NCBI RefSeq assembly: GCF_023923225.1
Contig: NZ_CP099489.1
Span: 1,984,001 to 2,048,000 of the forward strand
From: Ornithinimicrobium faecis
Lineage (GTDB): Bacteria > Actinomycetota > Actinomycetes > Actinomycetales > Dermatophilaceae
DNA: 64,000 nt
Reading direction: 5' to 3'
Shown: piece by piece, positions 41,587 to 50,199 of the stretch
Layout of the letters: every line of letters begins with the position of its first letter
Position numbering within the stretch: position 1 is the stretch's first letter
The notes under the pieces: model-generated
Seen by the model: only the letters and a program-made list of their open reading frames with translations
Told to the model about the DNA's origin: nothing
The model's database searches: none
Program-made: the position numbers and the translations under genes

Positions 41587-42503
41587 ACGAGATGTCGATG
41601 CTGGACGAGGCGCTGGTGGGGCTGTTCGATTCCCCCGGCTATCAGGTGCTGGCGGTGCTGGCCGCCTTCGGGATCGGTGCCGCTCACGCTGTGGCACCGG
41701 GACACGGCAAGGCGGTCACCGCGGCCTACCTGGTGGGCACTCGGGGGAACTACCGCCACGCGGCCGCTCTGGGTGGCGTGGTGGCCCTGATGCACACGTT
41801 CTCGGCCATCGTTCTCGCGGTGGGCTGGGTGAGTCTGTCTGCGGTGGCGAGCATCGGCACGCCCGTCATCACCGGCGTGCTCCAGGCGCTGGCCGGGGTC
41901 CTGGTCATCGGGGTCGGTGTGCAACTCATCCGCACGCGACACGCCCACAGTCAGGCGCACCGACACGCTCGCGTCCCCGCGCCCGCCCACCACGGCCACG
42001 AGCACGACCACCCGCACGCGCAGGCCCACAGCAACAGCCACAGCCACAGTCACAGTCACAGTCACAGTCACAGTCACAGTCACAGTCACAGTCACGATCA
42101 CCCGCACGCTCATGACCACCTCGATGACGCGGCGCACGCGAGTGCCCACGCCCAGCAGATCGAGGCCGTCGGCAACCCGTTCTCCCGCAGGGGCCTGGTG
42201 GCCCTGGGCCTGAGCGGCGGACTCGTGCCGTCGCCGTCGTCCTTCCTGGTGCTGGTCAGCGGGATGCTCACCGGCCAGATCGCCTTCGCCCTGCTGCTCG
42301 TGGGTGTCTTCGGCATCGGGATGGCCTTCACCCTCACCTTGGTCGGGGTGGTGACCCTGCGCGGCACGGCCCTCCTCCACGGGTCAGGTGGTTCGAACGC
42401 GGTGCTGGCGTCGGTGTCCCAGTGGCTGCCGGTCCTGGCGGCGTATGCCGTGGTGGCCGGTGGGGTCGTCTATCTCACCCTGGCCGTCCGCACCCTGATC
42501 TGA
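41583..42503 (+). CDS. NicO/RcnA-type nickel/cobalt transporter with a His-rich loop
   Basis: A 306-aa membrane protein with about six helices. HAVAPGHGKAV near residue 38 and LSGGLVPSPSSF near 213 match the HX4-type and GGLxPxPs motifs of the NicO/RcnA exporters. Between helices 3 and 4 a long cytoplasmic loop of about 60 residues is dominated by His, with nine Ser-His pairs in a row, probably binding Ni2+, Co2+ or Zn2+. Direction of transport is not certain. ATGA coupling to the upstream secreted protein. Confidence 0.85.
   Translation: MNEMSMLDEALVGLFDSPGYQVLAVLAAFGIGAAHAVAPGHGKAVTAAYLVGTRGNYRHAAALGGVVALMHTFSAIVLAVGWVSLSAVASIGTPVITGVLQALAGVLVIGVGVQLIRTRHAHSQAHRHARVPAPAHHGHEHDHPHAQAHSNSHSHSHSHSHSHSHSHSHSHDHPHAHDHLDDAAHASAHAQQIEAVGNPFSRRGLVALGLSGGLVPSPSSFLVLVSGMLTGQIAFALLLVGVFGIGMAFTLTLVGVVTLRGTALLHGSGGSNAVLASVSQWLPVLAAYAVVAGGVVYLTLAVRTLI
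42045..42092 (+). repeat. Hexanucleotide tandem repeat coding Ser-His
   Basis: Eight consecutive CACAGT units within the transporter gene, flanked by degenerate copies. Slippage would change the number of Ser-His pairs in the metal-binding loop without changing frame. Confidence 0.95.
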
Positions 42504-42584
42504 GCCAGCCACGATCTGACCCGGCCCCCGATCTGACCAAACCACGGCGCTCCGGCGACGCGGTCCACTGTCAGGGGCGGGCGG

Positions 42585-42590
42585 CATACT
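42585..42590 (+). promoter_or_regulatory. -10 box of a likely leaderless transcript (metalloprotease)
   Basis: CATACT, 6 nt before ATG 42597, overlapping one CGGCATAC octamer; no ribosome binding site is present. Confidence 0.4.
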
Positions 42591-42596
42591 GCAGTC

Positions 42597-43436
42597 ATGT
42601 TCGGGTCCAGACGTCGCAGACAGCGTGAGCTGGACGCGCGTCTGCGGGAGCTCTATCTGCTGGAGGAGGCCTACGGCCGCTACGGGCAGCCGCCACCCGC
42701 CCTGCCCAGCCCCCGACAACCCTCGCGAGTCCCCGGTTTCATCGCCCTGGTCGTGGTGGCCGGCGTGACCATCTCGGCCGTCTTTGCCATGCAGCCGCAG
42801 ATCTTTCCCGACCGGGTCCACGAGCTCCTGGGCACCACGCCCGAGCGGCTGTTGCCGGCGCGGGACATCCCCAGCGGGCCGGGGGAGTTCAGCTTCATGG
42901 CGACCCAGCCGGAGACGGGTGATCCGGTCGGCTACAACCCGTGCGAGGTGATCGAGGTCGCCATCAATCCCGACGGCGCCCCCGACGATCACCAGGAGCT
43001 GGTCGAGACGGCGATCGAGCACACCAGCGACGCGACCGGTCTGCAGTTCGAGCTGGTGGGCACGACCGAGGACCGGGACTTCGAGAACATGAGCATGGAC
43101 GACCCGGTGCTGGTCATGTGGGCCGACGAGGACGAGGCGCCGGACCTGGCCGATGACATTGCCGGGGTCGGGGGCAGCTATCGCGTCTCCGCCTATGGCG
43201 GCGCGACCGAGCGCTATGTGACCGGGTTCGTGATCCTGGACCGGGACGCCTATGACGACATGCGCTCCGACGACATGCGCCAGGCCATCGTCGACCACGA
43301 GTTCGGGCACCTCGTTGGTCTCGGTCACGTCGACGACCCGCGACAGCTGATGCACGAGCGCGGGGGCTTCGTCACCCACTATGGCGACGGCGACCTGACC
43401 GGGCTGGCCGAGCTCGGGGCGATCGGCTGCTCCTAG
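42597..43436 (+). CDS. Membrane-anchored matrixin-like zinc metalloprotease
   Basis: A 279-aa protein with a short cytoplasmic basic/charged N terminus (about 45 residues), one transmembrane helix (FIALVVVAGVTISAVFA), and an extracellular domain. The metzincin zinc motif HEFGHLVGLGH is complete near residue 234, followed by the Met-turn candidate QLMHERG. The segment VTGFVILD precedes it as in M10-type peptidases. Substrate unknown; it may process surface proteins. ATG 42597 follows a leaderless-type box. Confidence 0.85.
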   Translation: MFGSRRRRQRELDARLRELYLLEEAYGRYGQPPPALPSPRQPSRVPGFIALVVVAGVTISAVFAMQPQIFPDRVHELLGTTPERLLPARDIPSGPGEFSFMATQPETGDPVGYNPCEVIEVAINPDGAPDDHQELVETAIEHTSDATGLQFELVGTTEDRDFENMSMDDPVLVMWADEDEAPDLADDIAGVGGSYRVSAYGGATERYVTGFVILDRDAYDDMRSDDMRQAIVDHEFGHLVGLGHVDDPRQLMHERGGFVTHYGDGDLTGLAELGAIGCS

Positions 43437-43516
43437 CTCCCGGGCGCTGGGATGGCGAGCGTGCGCGGGGTCAGAATGCAGATGCCCACAGCGCTGCCGG
43501 TTGATTGGATGGAGAC

Positions 43517-44299
43517 ATGACGACGGCAACCTGGGACCCGGGCCAATACCTGCGCTTCTCCGATGAGCGGGGGCGCCCGTTCGTCGACCTGGTCTCCCGC
43601 GTCCGCAGCGAGGCGCGCACGGTCGTGGATCTCGGGTGTGGCCCTGGCCAGTTGACGCCGGTGCTGCGCGAGCGCTGGCCGCAGGCGCAGATCACCGGGC
43701 TGGACTCCTCGCCCGAGATGATTGGCCAGGCCCAGCGCGAGAACACCGACCCGCTCACGACCTATGGCGTGGCTGACGCCAGCGACTGGGCACCCGAGCA
43801 GCCCGTCGACGTGCTCGTCTCCAACGCGATGCTGCAGTGGGTCCCCGGCCATGCCGATCTCCTGCTGCCGTGGACCGAGCACATCGCCCCGGGTGGCGCC
43901 CTGGCCTTCCAGGTGCCCGGCAACTTCGACGCCCCGAGCCACCGTCTCCTGTGGGAGACGGCCAGCCACTCGGCATACGCACCCTTCACCAGCGACCTCG
44001 GGCCCCGCGCCGCGGTGCTCGACCCGGCCGACTATCTGGACCTGCTCTCCAGCCCTGGGTGGCACGTCGACGCCTGGGAGACGACCTATCTGCACGTGCT
44101 GCAGGGGGAGGACCCGGTGTTCGAGTGGATCTCTGGGACCGGTGCGCGGCCCGTGCTGCAGGCCCTGCCCGATGAGGTGCGACCGCGGTTTGAGGCCGAC
44201 TACAAGGCCGTGCTGCGTGAGGCCTATCCGCAACGGGAGGTCGGCACGGTGCTGCCGTTCCGGCGAATATTCGTGGTGGCGCACCGCACCGGTTTGTAG
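43517..44299 (+). CDS. tam: SAM-dependent methyltransferase, trans-aconitate-methyltransferase-like
   Basis: A 260-aa class I methyltransferase. Motif I is VVDLGCGPGQLTPVL near residue 37, the acidic residue after strand 2 is in GLDSSPEMI, and motif IV has VSNAMLQWVP. The N terminus WDPGQYLRFSDERGRPF and the C-terminal RRIFVVA match trans-aconitate 2-methyltransferases, which methylate trans-aconitate formed from cis-aconitate. ATG 43517 has GGATGGAGA just before it. Confidence 0.87.
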   Translation: MTTATWDPGQYLRFSDERGRPFVDLVSRVRSEARTVVDLGCGPGQLTPVLRERWPQAQITGLDSSPEMIGQAQRENTDPLTTYGVADASDWAPEQPVDVLVSNAMLQWVPGHADLLLPWTEHIAPGGALAFQVPGNFDAPSHRLLWETASHSAYAPFTSDLGPRAAVLDPADYLDLLSSPGWHVDAWETTYLHVLQGEDPVFEWISGTGARPVLQALPDEVRPRFEADYKAVLREAYPQREVGTVLPFRRIFVVAHRTGL

Positions 44300-44302
44300 A
44301 AT
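44297..44302 (+). promoter_or_regulatory. -10 box of a likely leaderless transcript (DUF1992 gene)
   Basis: TAGAAT, 7 nt before ATG 44310, lying across the stop codon of the upstream methyltransferase. It argues for ATG 44310 over the in-frame ATG at 44301. Confidence 0.5.
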
Positions 44303-44309
44303 GAGACCA

Positions 44310-44996
44310 ATGAGTATGCCGAGCAGCGAGGGCGCCGCCCGAGGCCAGGGCGGCGGGGGCGAGCCTGTGCCGGGACGGCTCGAGTCGGCGGCTGAGGCCG
44401 AGGAACATCTGCGTCGGGCACAGGCCAAGGGGACCCGGCCGAGGATGAACGTGCAGCAGATCCACTCGTGGGTCGACGTCGAGATCGAGCAGGCTCAGCG
44501 CCGCGGCGACTTCGACAACCTGCCCGGGGCCGGCAAGCCGCTGAAGAACCTGGACCAGGACGACCCCGACTGGTGGGTCAAGTCCCTGATTGAGCGCGAG
44601 AAACTCGACATGAGCGCGGCCCTGCCGACGGTCATGGCCCTGCGTCAGGAGCGCCGCGGGTTCCCCGAGTCCCTGGCCGGGATCTCGGACGAGGTCGCGG
44701 TGCGCGAGCGCCTGGAGGACTACAACGCCCGCGTCATCGAGGACCGTCGCAAGCCCGTCGTCGGCGCCAACTCCCCGGCGATCGCCGGGCGCGTGGACGT
44801 CGACGAGATGCTCCAGCAGTGGCGGCAGCTGCGGGAGGACCGAGCCCGGCCTGTTGTGGACCCGGATGTCGAGTCGGCTGCGCAGACTGAGGCAGCGCTG
44901 ACTGACCAGCAGCCCGTTGACCGTGCGCAGCAGCGGATCTGGGTCCTGCTGCTTGCCCTCCTCGCGCTGGTGGCGCTGATCTGGGCACTGGCCTGA
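44310..44996 (+). CDS. DUF1992 (DnaJ-subfamily-C-28-like) protein with a C-terminal helix
   Basis: A 228-aa protein. Residues about 48-120 contain the DUF1992 domain (VDVEIEQAQRRGDFDNLPG core GDFDNLPGAGKPL, then DDPDWWVKSLIEREKLD). A further charged helical region leads to a C-terminal hydrophobic helix (WVLLLALLALVALIWALA), suggesting a tail-anchored membrane protein, which is an addition to the basic domain. The domain's function is unknown. The start is set by the leaderless -10 box. Confidence 0.8.
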   Translation: MSMPSSEGAARGQGGGGEPVPGRLESAAEAEEHLRRAQAKGTRPRMNVQQIHSWVDVEIEQAQRRGDFDNLPGAGKPLKNLDQDDPDWWVKSLIEREKLDMSAALPTVMALRQERRGFPESLAGISDEVAVRERLEDYNARVIEDRRKPVVGANSPAIAGRVDVDEMLQQWRQLREDRARPVVDPDVESAAQTEAALTDQQPVDRAQQRIWVLLLALLALVALIWALA

Positions 44997-45005
44997 GACG
45001 CGGGG

Positions 45006-45584
45006 ATGGGAACCGCGAGACGAGCCTTCGATGATGTGGTCCTGGCGGGGGAAGGCTTCCTGCTGCGGAGGCCTGTGCTGAGTGACGTGGACCGGATCGT
45101 GGCGGCGTGCACCGACGAGCAGACTCAGCGCTGGCTCCCGCTGCCCCGGCCCTACGGGCCGGCCGAGGCGACAGGCTTCGTGCAGACCTTTGCGGCAGAG
45201 GCCCTGCGCACGGGCACGGGCCTGGTGTCCGCTCTCGAGGTGAACGGTCAGCTGGCCGGGATGGTCGACCTCAACAGTGCCGACTGGCGCAATCAGACCG
45301 TGGCGATCGGCTATTGGATCTCACCGGACGTCCGCGGGCAGGGGCTCGCCGGTCGCGCGGCGGCACTCCTGGCACGGTGGGCCCTGACCGAGCAGGACAT
45401 GGAGCGGGTCGAGATCCGCACCGCCACCGGCAACGGCGCCTCCGAGAGCGTTGCCCGGGCCGCGGGGTTCGCCCGGGAGGGTGTGCTGCGCTCAGCCGGG
45501 TTCACCCACCAGGGTCGCGTCGACCTGGTCGTCCACGGGCTGACGCGCGCCGACCTGACCGGTCCGCAGGCTTCTGCCGATTAG
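45006..45584 (+). CDS. GNAT-family acetyltransferase, RimJ/RimL-like
   Basis: A 192-aa N-acetyltransferase of the RimJ/RimL type. FLLRRPVLSDVDRIV opens the fold, and the acetyl-CoA loop is WISPDVRGQGLAGRAA near residue 105, followed by RVEIRTATGNGASESVARAAGF typical of this subgroup (core NGASESVARAAGF). The substrate could be a ribosomal protein N terminus, an amino acid or an antibiotic. It lies 9 bp after the DUF1992 gene. Confidence 0.85.
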   Translation: MGTARRAFDDVVLAGEGFLLRRPVLSDVDRIVAACTDEQTQRWLPLPRPYGPAEATGFVQTFAAEALRTGTGLVSALEVNGQLAGMVDLNSADWRNQTVAIGYWISPDVRGQGLAGRAAALLARWALTEQDMERVEIRTATGNGASESVARAAGFAREGVLRSAGFTHQGRVDLVVHGLTRADLTGPQASAD

Positions 45585-45664
45585 GCTGGGGCCGCCCGAC
45601 CGGGACGGAGGCACCGCCCCCGACCCACGGCATACGGCCCATTGACTCAAGAGAGAAGGAGCGG

Positions 45665-47548
45665 ATGCTCGCCCTCTTCCGCACGGTGCGCGACCTGCTC
45701 GCTGTGCTCCCGGACGGCACCCGGCGCTTCTTCCTCGTCTTTGCGCTGCTGCAGAGCCTGCTCGCCATGCTCGATGTTGGTGCGCTCGGCCTGCTGGCCA
45801 TCGTGCTCGCACCGATGCTCGCCGGCGGCACGGCGACCATCCCGGTGCTCGGCATCGAGCTCACTGAGCCCTCCCAGTTCGCCGTCGTGCTGCTGCTGGT
45901 CGGGGCCCTGATCATCAGCAAGTCGGTCTTCGCCATCGGGCTGCAGTGGTGGGCGACCCGCCGCTTCGCCCGGTTTGAGCAGACCCTGGGCGCCCAGCTG
46001 CTGGAGGCCACCTTCCGGGCTCCGTGGACCGAGCGGCTGCAGCGCAACTCCACTGACATCGCGCGGTCCACGGACGTGGGCGTCGGCGCGACGGTCTCCG
46101 GCGTGCTCATCCCGTTTGCCCAGCTCTCGGGAGAGACCTTCACCTTCCTGGCCGTCATGCTGGTGCTGCTCGTGGCCGAGCCGGTCCTGGCCCTGGCGGT
46201 CATCGTCTATTTCGGGCTGGTCGCTCTGCTGCTGTTCTCGGTCGTGCACAAGCGGGCGGTCAAGGCCGGCACGGAGAACCGTGAGTCCTCCCGCCGGGCG
46301 GTGCGGCTGGTCAGCGAGATGGTCCACTCGCTGAAGGAGATCACGCTGCGGGACAAGTCCAGTGAGGTCGCCGAGATCGTGCTGCAGGTGCGCAGCCGCG
46401 CCTCGCGAGCACGGGCCAACCAGAACTTCCTGGGGGTGATCCCGCGCTATGTCCTGGAGGCCGGGCTCGTCGGTGGCCTGGTGATTGGCGCCGTCATCGG
46501 CTATGCCCAGGCCCAGGCGGCGGGAGAGGCCGACCCCGTCAACGGCGCGCTCGCGGCGGTGGCGCTGTTTGGCGTGGCAGGCTTCCGCCTCGTGCCGTCG
46601 CTCACCCGGTTCCAGACCATCATGGGTCAGACCGGTGCCAACATGCCCTATGCCCACGAGGTCATGGAGGAGATCGAGCGGGGCCGGCGGTTTGCCGACA
46701 GCAACCGGGCCAGCGGTCACCAGCCACTGCCGGACGACGCCCGGACCCTGCGCCTGCAGGACGTCACGTTCACCTATCCCAGCGCCGACGTGCCAGCCGT
46801 CCGCGACGTCAGCCTGGAGCTGCCCTTCGGACACACCCTGGCGCTGGTCGGTGCCTCCGGGTCGGGCAAGTCGACCCTGGTCGACCTGATGCTGGGCCTG
46901 CTGGAGCCAGAGAGCGGCCAGATCCTGGTGGACGAGCACCCGCTCACCGAGGTCATGCGGGACTGGCGCCTGCGCGTGGGTTATGTCCCCCAGGAGGTCT
47001 CGCTCTTCGACGCCTCCGTGGCCCGCAACGTCGCCCTGAGCTGGAAGGACGACGACGTCGATGAGGACCGGGTGCGCAAGGCCCTGGCCCGTGCCCAGCT
47101 GCTGGACGTCATCGAGTCCCGTCCCGACGGCATCCACGGGCGGGTGGGGGAGCGCGGGCTGAGCCTGTCCGGCGGTCAGCGCCAGCGCCTCGGGGTGGCG
47201 CGCGCTCTCTACAACGAGCCGCTCGTGCTGGTGATGGACGAGGCGACCTCGGCCCTGGACACCTCCACTGAGGCCGCGGTCACCAATGCCATCAAGGAGC
47301 TGCAGGGCGAGGTCTCGGTCATCGTCGTGGCACACCGGCTGGCGACGATCCGGCACAGCAACCAGGTGTGCTTCATGCGCGACGGCGAGATGATCGCCCG
47401 CGGCACCTTCGAGGAGGTGGTGGCGGCCGAGCCAGACTTCGCTGCCCAGGCCGCACTCGCGGGTCTGAGCCCCGACGCCCAGGAACCCGGCACTCACGAG
47501 CCCGACACCCAGGAACCCGAGACCCACGAGGAGGAGACCCGTGCCTGA
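45665..47548 (+). CDS. ABC transporter with fused membrane and ATPase domains, flippase-like
   Basis: A 627-aa half-transporter that probably dimerises. Six hydrophobic helices occupy about residues 20-320. The ATPase domain has Walker A GASGSGKSTL (about 397-406), signature LSGGQRQRLG, Walker B LVMDEATSALD and the switch His in VVAHRLATIRH. The layout and location inside a glycan locus fit PglK/MsbA-type flippases for lipid-linked oligosaccharides. ATG 45665 follows GAAGGAG by 4 nt. The C terminus carries acidic repeats based on EPxTHEPDTQEP, unusual for the family. The gene overlaps the next by 8 bp. Confidence 0.85.
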   Translation: MLALFRTVRDLLAVLPDGTRRFFLVFALLQSLLAMLDVGALGLLAIVLAPMLAGGTATIPVLGIELTEPSQFAVVLLLVGALIISKSVFAIGLQWWATRRFARFEQTLGAQLLEATFRAPWTERLQRNSTDIARSTDVGVGATVSGVLIPFAQLSGETFTFLAVMLVLLVAEPVLALAVIVYFGLVALLLFSVVHKRAVKAGTENRESSRRAVRLVSEMVHSLKEITLRDKSSEVAEIVLQVRSRASRARANQNFLGVIPRYVLEAGLVGGLVIGAVIGYAQAQAAGEADPVNGALAAVALFGVAGFRLVPSLTRFQTIMGQTGANMPYAHEVMEEIERGRRFADSNRASGHQPLPDDARTLRLQDVTFTYPSADVPAVRDVSLELPFGHTLALVGASGSGKSTLVDLMLGLLEPESGQILVDEHPLTEVMRDWRLRVGYVPQEVSLFDASVARNVALSWKDDDVDEDRVRKALARAQLLDVIESRPDGIHGRVGERGLSLSGGQRQRLGVARALYNEPLVLVMDEATSALDTSTEAAVTNAIKELQGEVSVIVVAHRLATIRHSNQVCFMRDGEMIARGTFEEVVAAEPDFAAQAALAGLSPDAQEPGTHEPDTQEPETHEEETRA

Positions 47549-48971
47549 CCTACCGCTCCTCGATGGCAGGGCACCCCGGGTCGCGCTGCTCGTCTACAAC
47601 GACGCCCACGCCGATGCCCGGGTTCTCAAGACTGCGGCATCCCTGCGCTCAGCCGGCGCGGAGGTGCGCATCTTTGCGGTGGCCCGCGCCAGGTCGGGGT
47701 ATGCCGAGGGGCCAGACCTCGTCGGCGACGCCATCCCCGTGCACCGGGCCCCCGAGTTCGAGTTGGTGCGCTATGCCCCGTGGGCGGTCAACCTGGCCCG
47801 TCGGGTGCTGGGTCGGCAGGCCACGCTCCAGCCCGGCACCGCTACCGCTACCGCCGCCACAACCGCCACCGTGCCCGCCACCGCGCCCGCCACCGCGCCC
47901 GCACCGACGAGGCCCGAGCCGGTCGTGCAGATCCCGACCCTGCCGGCGCAGCCGTCGGTGCGGGACCGCCTGCTCGTCGCGGCCAACGACGTGTGGTTGC
48001 GGACGTTTCGCACCGCCAGCCTGGGGCTCTACTGGGCGGTCGCCGCCCGTGAGGCCCTGGCCTGGCGACCCGATGTGGTCCACGCCAACGACGGCAACAC
48101 CCTGGCGCCCGCGTGCTGGATCGCCGCGCGCTCCGGCGCTCGGGTGGTCTATGACGCGCACGAGTTGTGGCGGCACCGCAACGTGCGTCCCGACCGCCCG
48201 ATCGCCCCGCTGGTCGAGGGCCTCATCGAGTCCGCCGCGATCCGGCGGGCCGACGGGGTCATCACGGTGAGTCCCTCGATCGTCACCTGGCTGCAGGACA
48301 TGTATGACCTGCCCGAGGCCCCGACGCTGGTGCGCAACATCCCCAGCGCCGCCGGTGGACCGGTCGACCCGAGCCACGGAAGGTTGCGCGAGCTGGCCGG
48401 CCTCGACAAGGACGACCAGGTGGTCGCCTACGGCGGTCGGATCACCACCTCGCGCGGCATCGAGGAGACTCTCGAGGCCCTCGCGCTGCTGCCCGACGCG
48501 GTGCACTTCGTGCTGCTCGGCTATGGCGAGCCCGACTACCTGGCAGTGCTGCACCGGCAGATCGCGACCCTGGGCCTGCAGGACCGGGTCCACTTCGTCG
48601 GCAAGGTCGCACCGGCCGAGGTTGCCACGGCCCTGGCCGACGCCGACCTGTCGGTGGTCTACGTCCGACCGGTCTGCCTGTCCTATCGGTTCAGCCTGCC
48701 CAACAAGCTGTTCGAGTCGATCCACGGCGGTCTGCCGATCGCGGCCGCCGACCTGCCGGACACCGCTGCCCTGGTGCGTGAGCACCACGTGGGGGAGATC
48801 TTCGACGCCCAGAGCCCCCAGGACATGGCTGACACGATCAGCACCATCCTGGCCGACCCGGGGCACTATCGGGAGGCAGCACGACGGGCCGCGACGCAGC
48901 TCACCTGGGAGCACGAGGAGACCGAGCTCCTGCGTCTCTACGCGCGCGTCCTTCAGCACGAGGCGTCGTGA
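47541..48971 (+). CDS. Family-4 glycosyltransferase with a low-complexity linker
   Basis: A 476-aa GT-B enzyme. Donor-binding features are in the C-terminal half: VAYGGRITTSRGIEETLEAL, HFVGKVAPAEV and FSLPNKLFESIHGGLPI with its conserved Glu. At about residues 95-130 there is an Ala/Thr/Pro-rich stretch, almost free of other residues, which looks like a flexible insertion. GTG 47541 lies within the end of the ABC gene. Likely part of surface polysaccharide assembly. Confidence 0.82.
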   Translation: MPDLPLLDGRAPRVALLVYNDAHADARVLKTAASLRSAGAEVRIFAVARARSGYAEGPDLVGDAIPVHRAPEFELVRYAPWAVNLARRVLGRQATLQPGTATATAATTATVPATAPATAPAPTRPEPVVQIPTLPAQPSVRDRLLVAANDVWLRTFRTASLGLYWAVAAREALAWRPDVVHANDGNTLAPACWIAARSGARVVYDAHELWRHRNVRPDRPIAPLVEGLIESAAIRRADGVITVSPSIVTWLQDMYDLPEAPTLVRNIPSAAGGPVDPSHGRLRELAGLDKDDQVVAYGGRITTSRGIEETLEALALLPDAVHFVLLGYGEPDYLAVLHRQIATLGLQDRVHFVGKVAPAEVATALADADLSVVYVRPVCLSYRFSLPNKLFESIHGGLPIAAADLPDTAALVREHHVGEIFDAQSPQDMADTISTILADPGHYREAARRAATQLTWEHEETELLRLYARVLQHEAS

Positions 48972-50113
48972 TGGACGAGCGCCCCAGCCTGCTGATCATC
49001 GCCCTGAGCACCCTGGTGTCCGATGCCCGTGTGCTCCGCCAGATCCGCCTGTTCACCGACGACTATGCCGTGACCACGGTGGGCTATGGCCCAGCGCCGG
49101 AGGGCGTCGTGGAGCACATCGCGGTGCCCGACGAGATCATCTCCTGGCACCTGGACCGCAGGTTAGTGGTCCTGCGCCGCTACCAACCCGCCTACGACAC
49201 CGCCCCCGTGATCCGGCACCTGGCCCCTCGTCTCGAGCCGGGCCGGTGGGACGTGGTCCTGGCCAACGACGTCGAGACCGTGCCGCTGGCCGTCAACCTG
49301 CTGCCCCGCGGCGGGGTGCACGCCGACCTGCACGAATACGCCTCCCGCCAGAACGAGGAGTCGCGCCGGTGGCGCTGGTTCGTGGCGCCCTACCGTCGCT
49401 GGCTGGTGCGCACCTGGGTGTCGCGGGCCGCATCGGTCACCACGGTGGGGGCGATCCTGGCCGCCGAATATCAGCGGGAGTTCGGCATCGAGGCCGGGGT
49501 GGTGCCCAATGCCGCGCCGTATGCCGACCGCTCACCCACTCCCGTCGGTGACCCGTTGCGGCTGGTCCACTCTGGTGCAGCCCGCCGCAACCGCAGCCTC
49601 GGGGTGATGCTCGACGCGGTCCGCCTCACCCAGCGACCGGTCACCCTGGACCTCTATCTGGTGCCCAACGACCCGGCATACCTCGAGGAACTGCAGACGG
49701 AGGCCGCGGACCTGCCCCAGGTGCGCTTCAACGACCCGGTGCCGCCGGGCGAGCTCGTCGAGCGGCTCGGGGCCTGCGACGTCGGGGTGTTCGTGCTGCC
49801 GCCGCTGACCTTCAACTATCTGAACACCCTGCCTAACAAGTTCTTCGACTTCATCCAGGCCCGACTAGGGATCGTCGTGGGCCCCAGCCCGGAGATGTCC
49901 GCGCTCGTGCACGAGCACGGACTGGGGGTCGTGACCTCGGACTTCACGGCCGAGTCGCTGGCCCGGGCCCTCGATGACCTCACGCCCGAGGACGTCGAGC
50001 GTTACAAGGCGGCGAGTCACGCCGTGGCCCGTGAGCTGTCCGCGGAGCAGTTGGTGCAGGGGTGGGTGCACGCGGTTGGCGCACTGGCCGAGCGCGGCTC
50101 CGACCAACGTTGA
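48971..50113 (+). CDS. Family-4-like glycosyltransferase
   Basis: A 380-aa GT-B protein related to the preceding one. The N terminus LLIIALSTLVSDARVLRQIR, the VLANDVETVPLAV segment and the C-terminal TFNYLNTLPNKFFDFIQARL (core LPNKFFDFIQARL) mark glycosyltransferase group 1. ATG 48971 shares one base with the upstream stop (TGATG); GTG 48968 is adjacent. Downstream are the 32-bp repeats and the convergent epimerase gene. Confidence 0.82.
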   Translation: MDERPSLLIIALSTLVSDARVLRQIRLFTDDYAVTTVGYGPAPEGVVEHIAVPDEIISWHLDRRLVVLRRYQPAYDTAPVIRHLAPRLEPGRWDVVLANDVETVPLAVNLLPRGGVHADLHEYASRQNEESRRWRWFVAPYRRWLVRTWVSRAASVTTVGAILAAEYQREFGIEAGVVPNAAPYADRSPTPVGDPLRLVHSGAARRNRSLGVMLDAVRLTQRPVTLDLYLVPNDPAYLEELQTEAADLPQVRFNDPVPPGELVERLGACDVGVFVLPPLTFNYLNTLPNKFFDFIQARLGIVVGPSPEMSALVHEHGLGVVTSDFTAESLARALDDLTPEDVERYKAASHAVARELSAEQLVQGWVHAVGALAERGSDQR

Positions 50114-50124
50114 GCGGTGGTCAC

Positions 50125-50199
50125 GCGCTCGGTCAGGGTTGTGAGCGGGCGCTGGCGCGCTCGGTCAGGCTTGTGAGCAGGCGCTGGCGCGCTCGGTCA
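50125..50199 (+). repeat. 32-bp-period tandem repeat, locus 3
   Basis: GCGCTCGGTCAGG occurs at 50125, 50157 and 50189, exactly 32 bp apart, with intervening GGGTTGTGAGC-type and GGGCGCTGGC-type segments. It fills the gap between two convergent genes, and the third unit provides the stop codon of the epimerase gene (50197-50199). Same family as at 19.4 and 32.3 kb. Confidence 0.85.

Noticed and set aside
42045..42092. Separate short-sequence-repeat element or CRISPR-like array
   Set aside because: The hexamers are in frame and code the His-rich loop of a transporter.
45107..45664. Extended N terminus of the ABC transporter
   Set aside because: It overlaps the GNAT gene in another frame; ATG 45665 has GAAGGAG and begins where the family does.
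50125..50199. CRISPR array
   Set aside because: The 32-bp units are contiguous and similar throughout, with no unique spacers and no cas genes.
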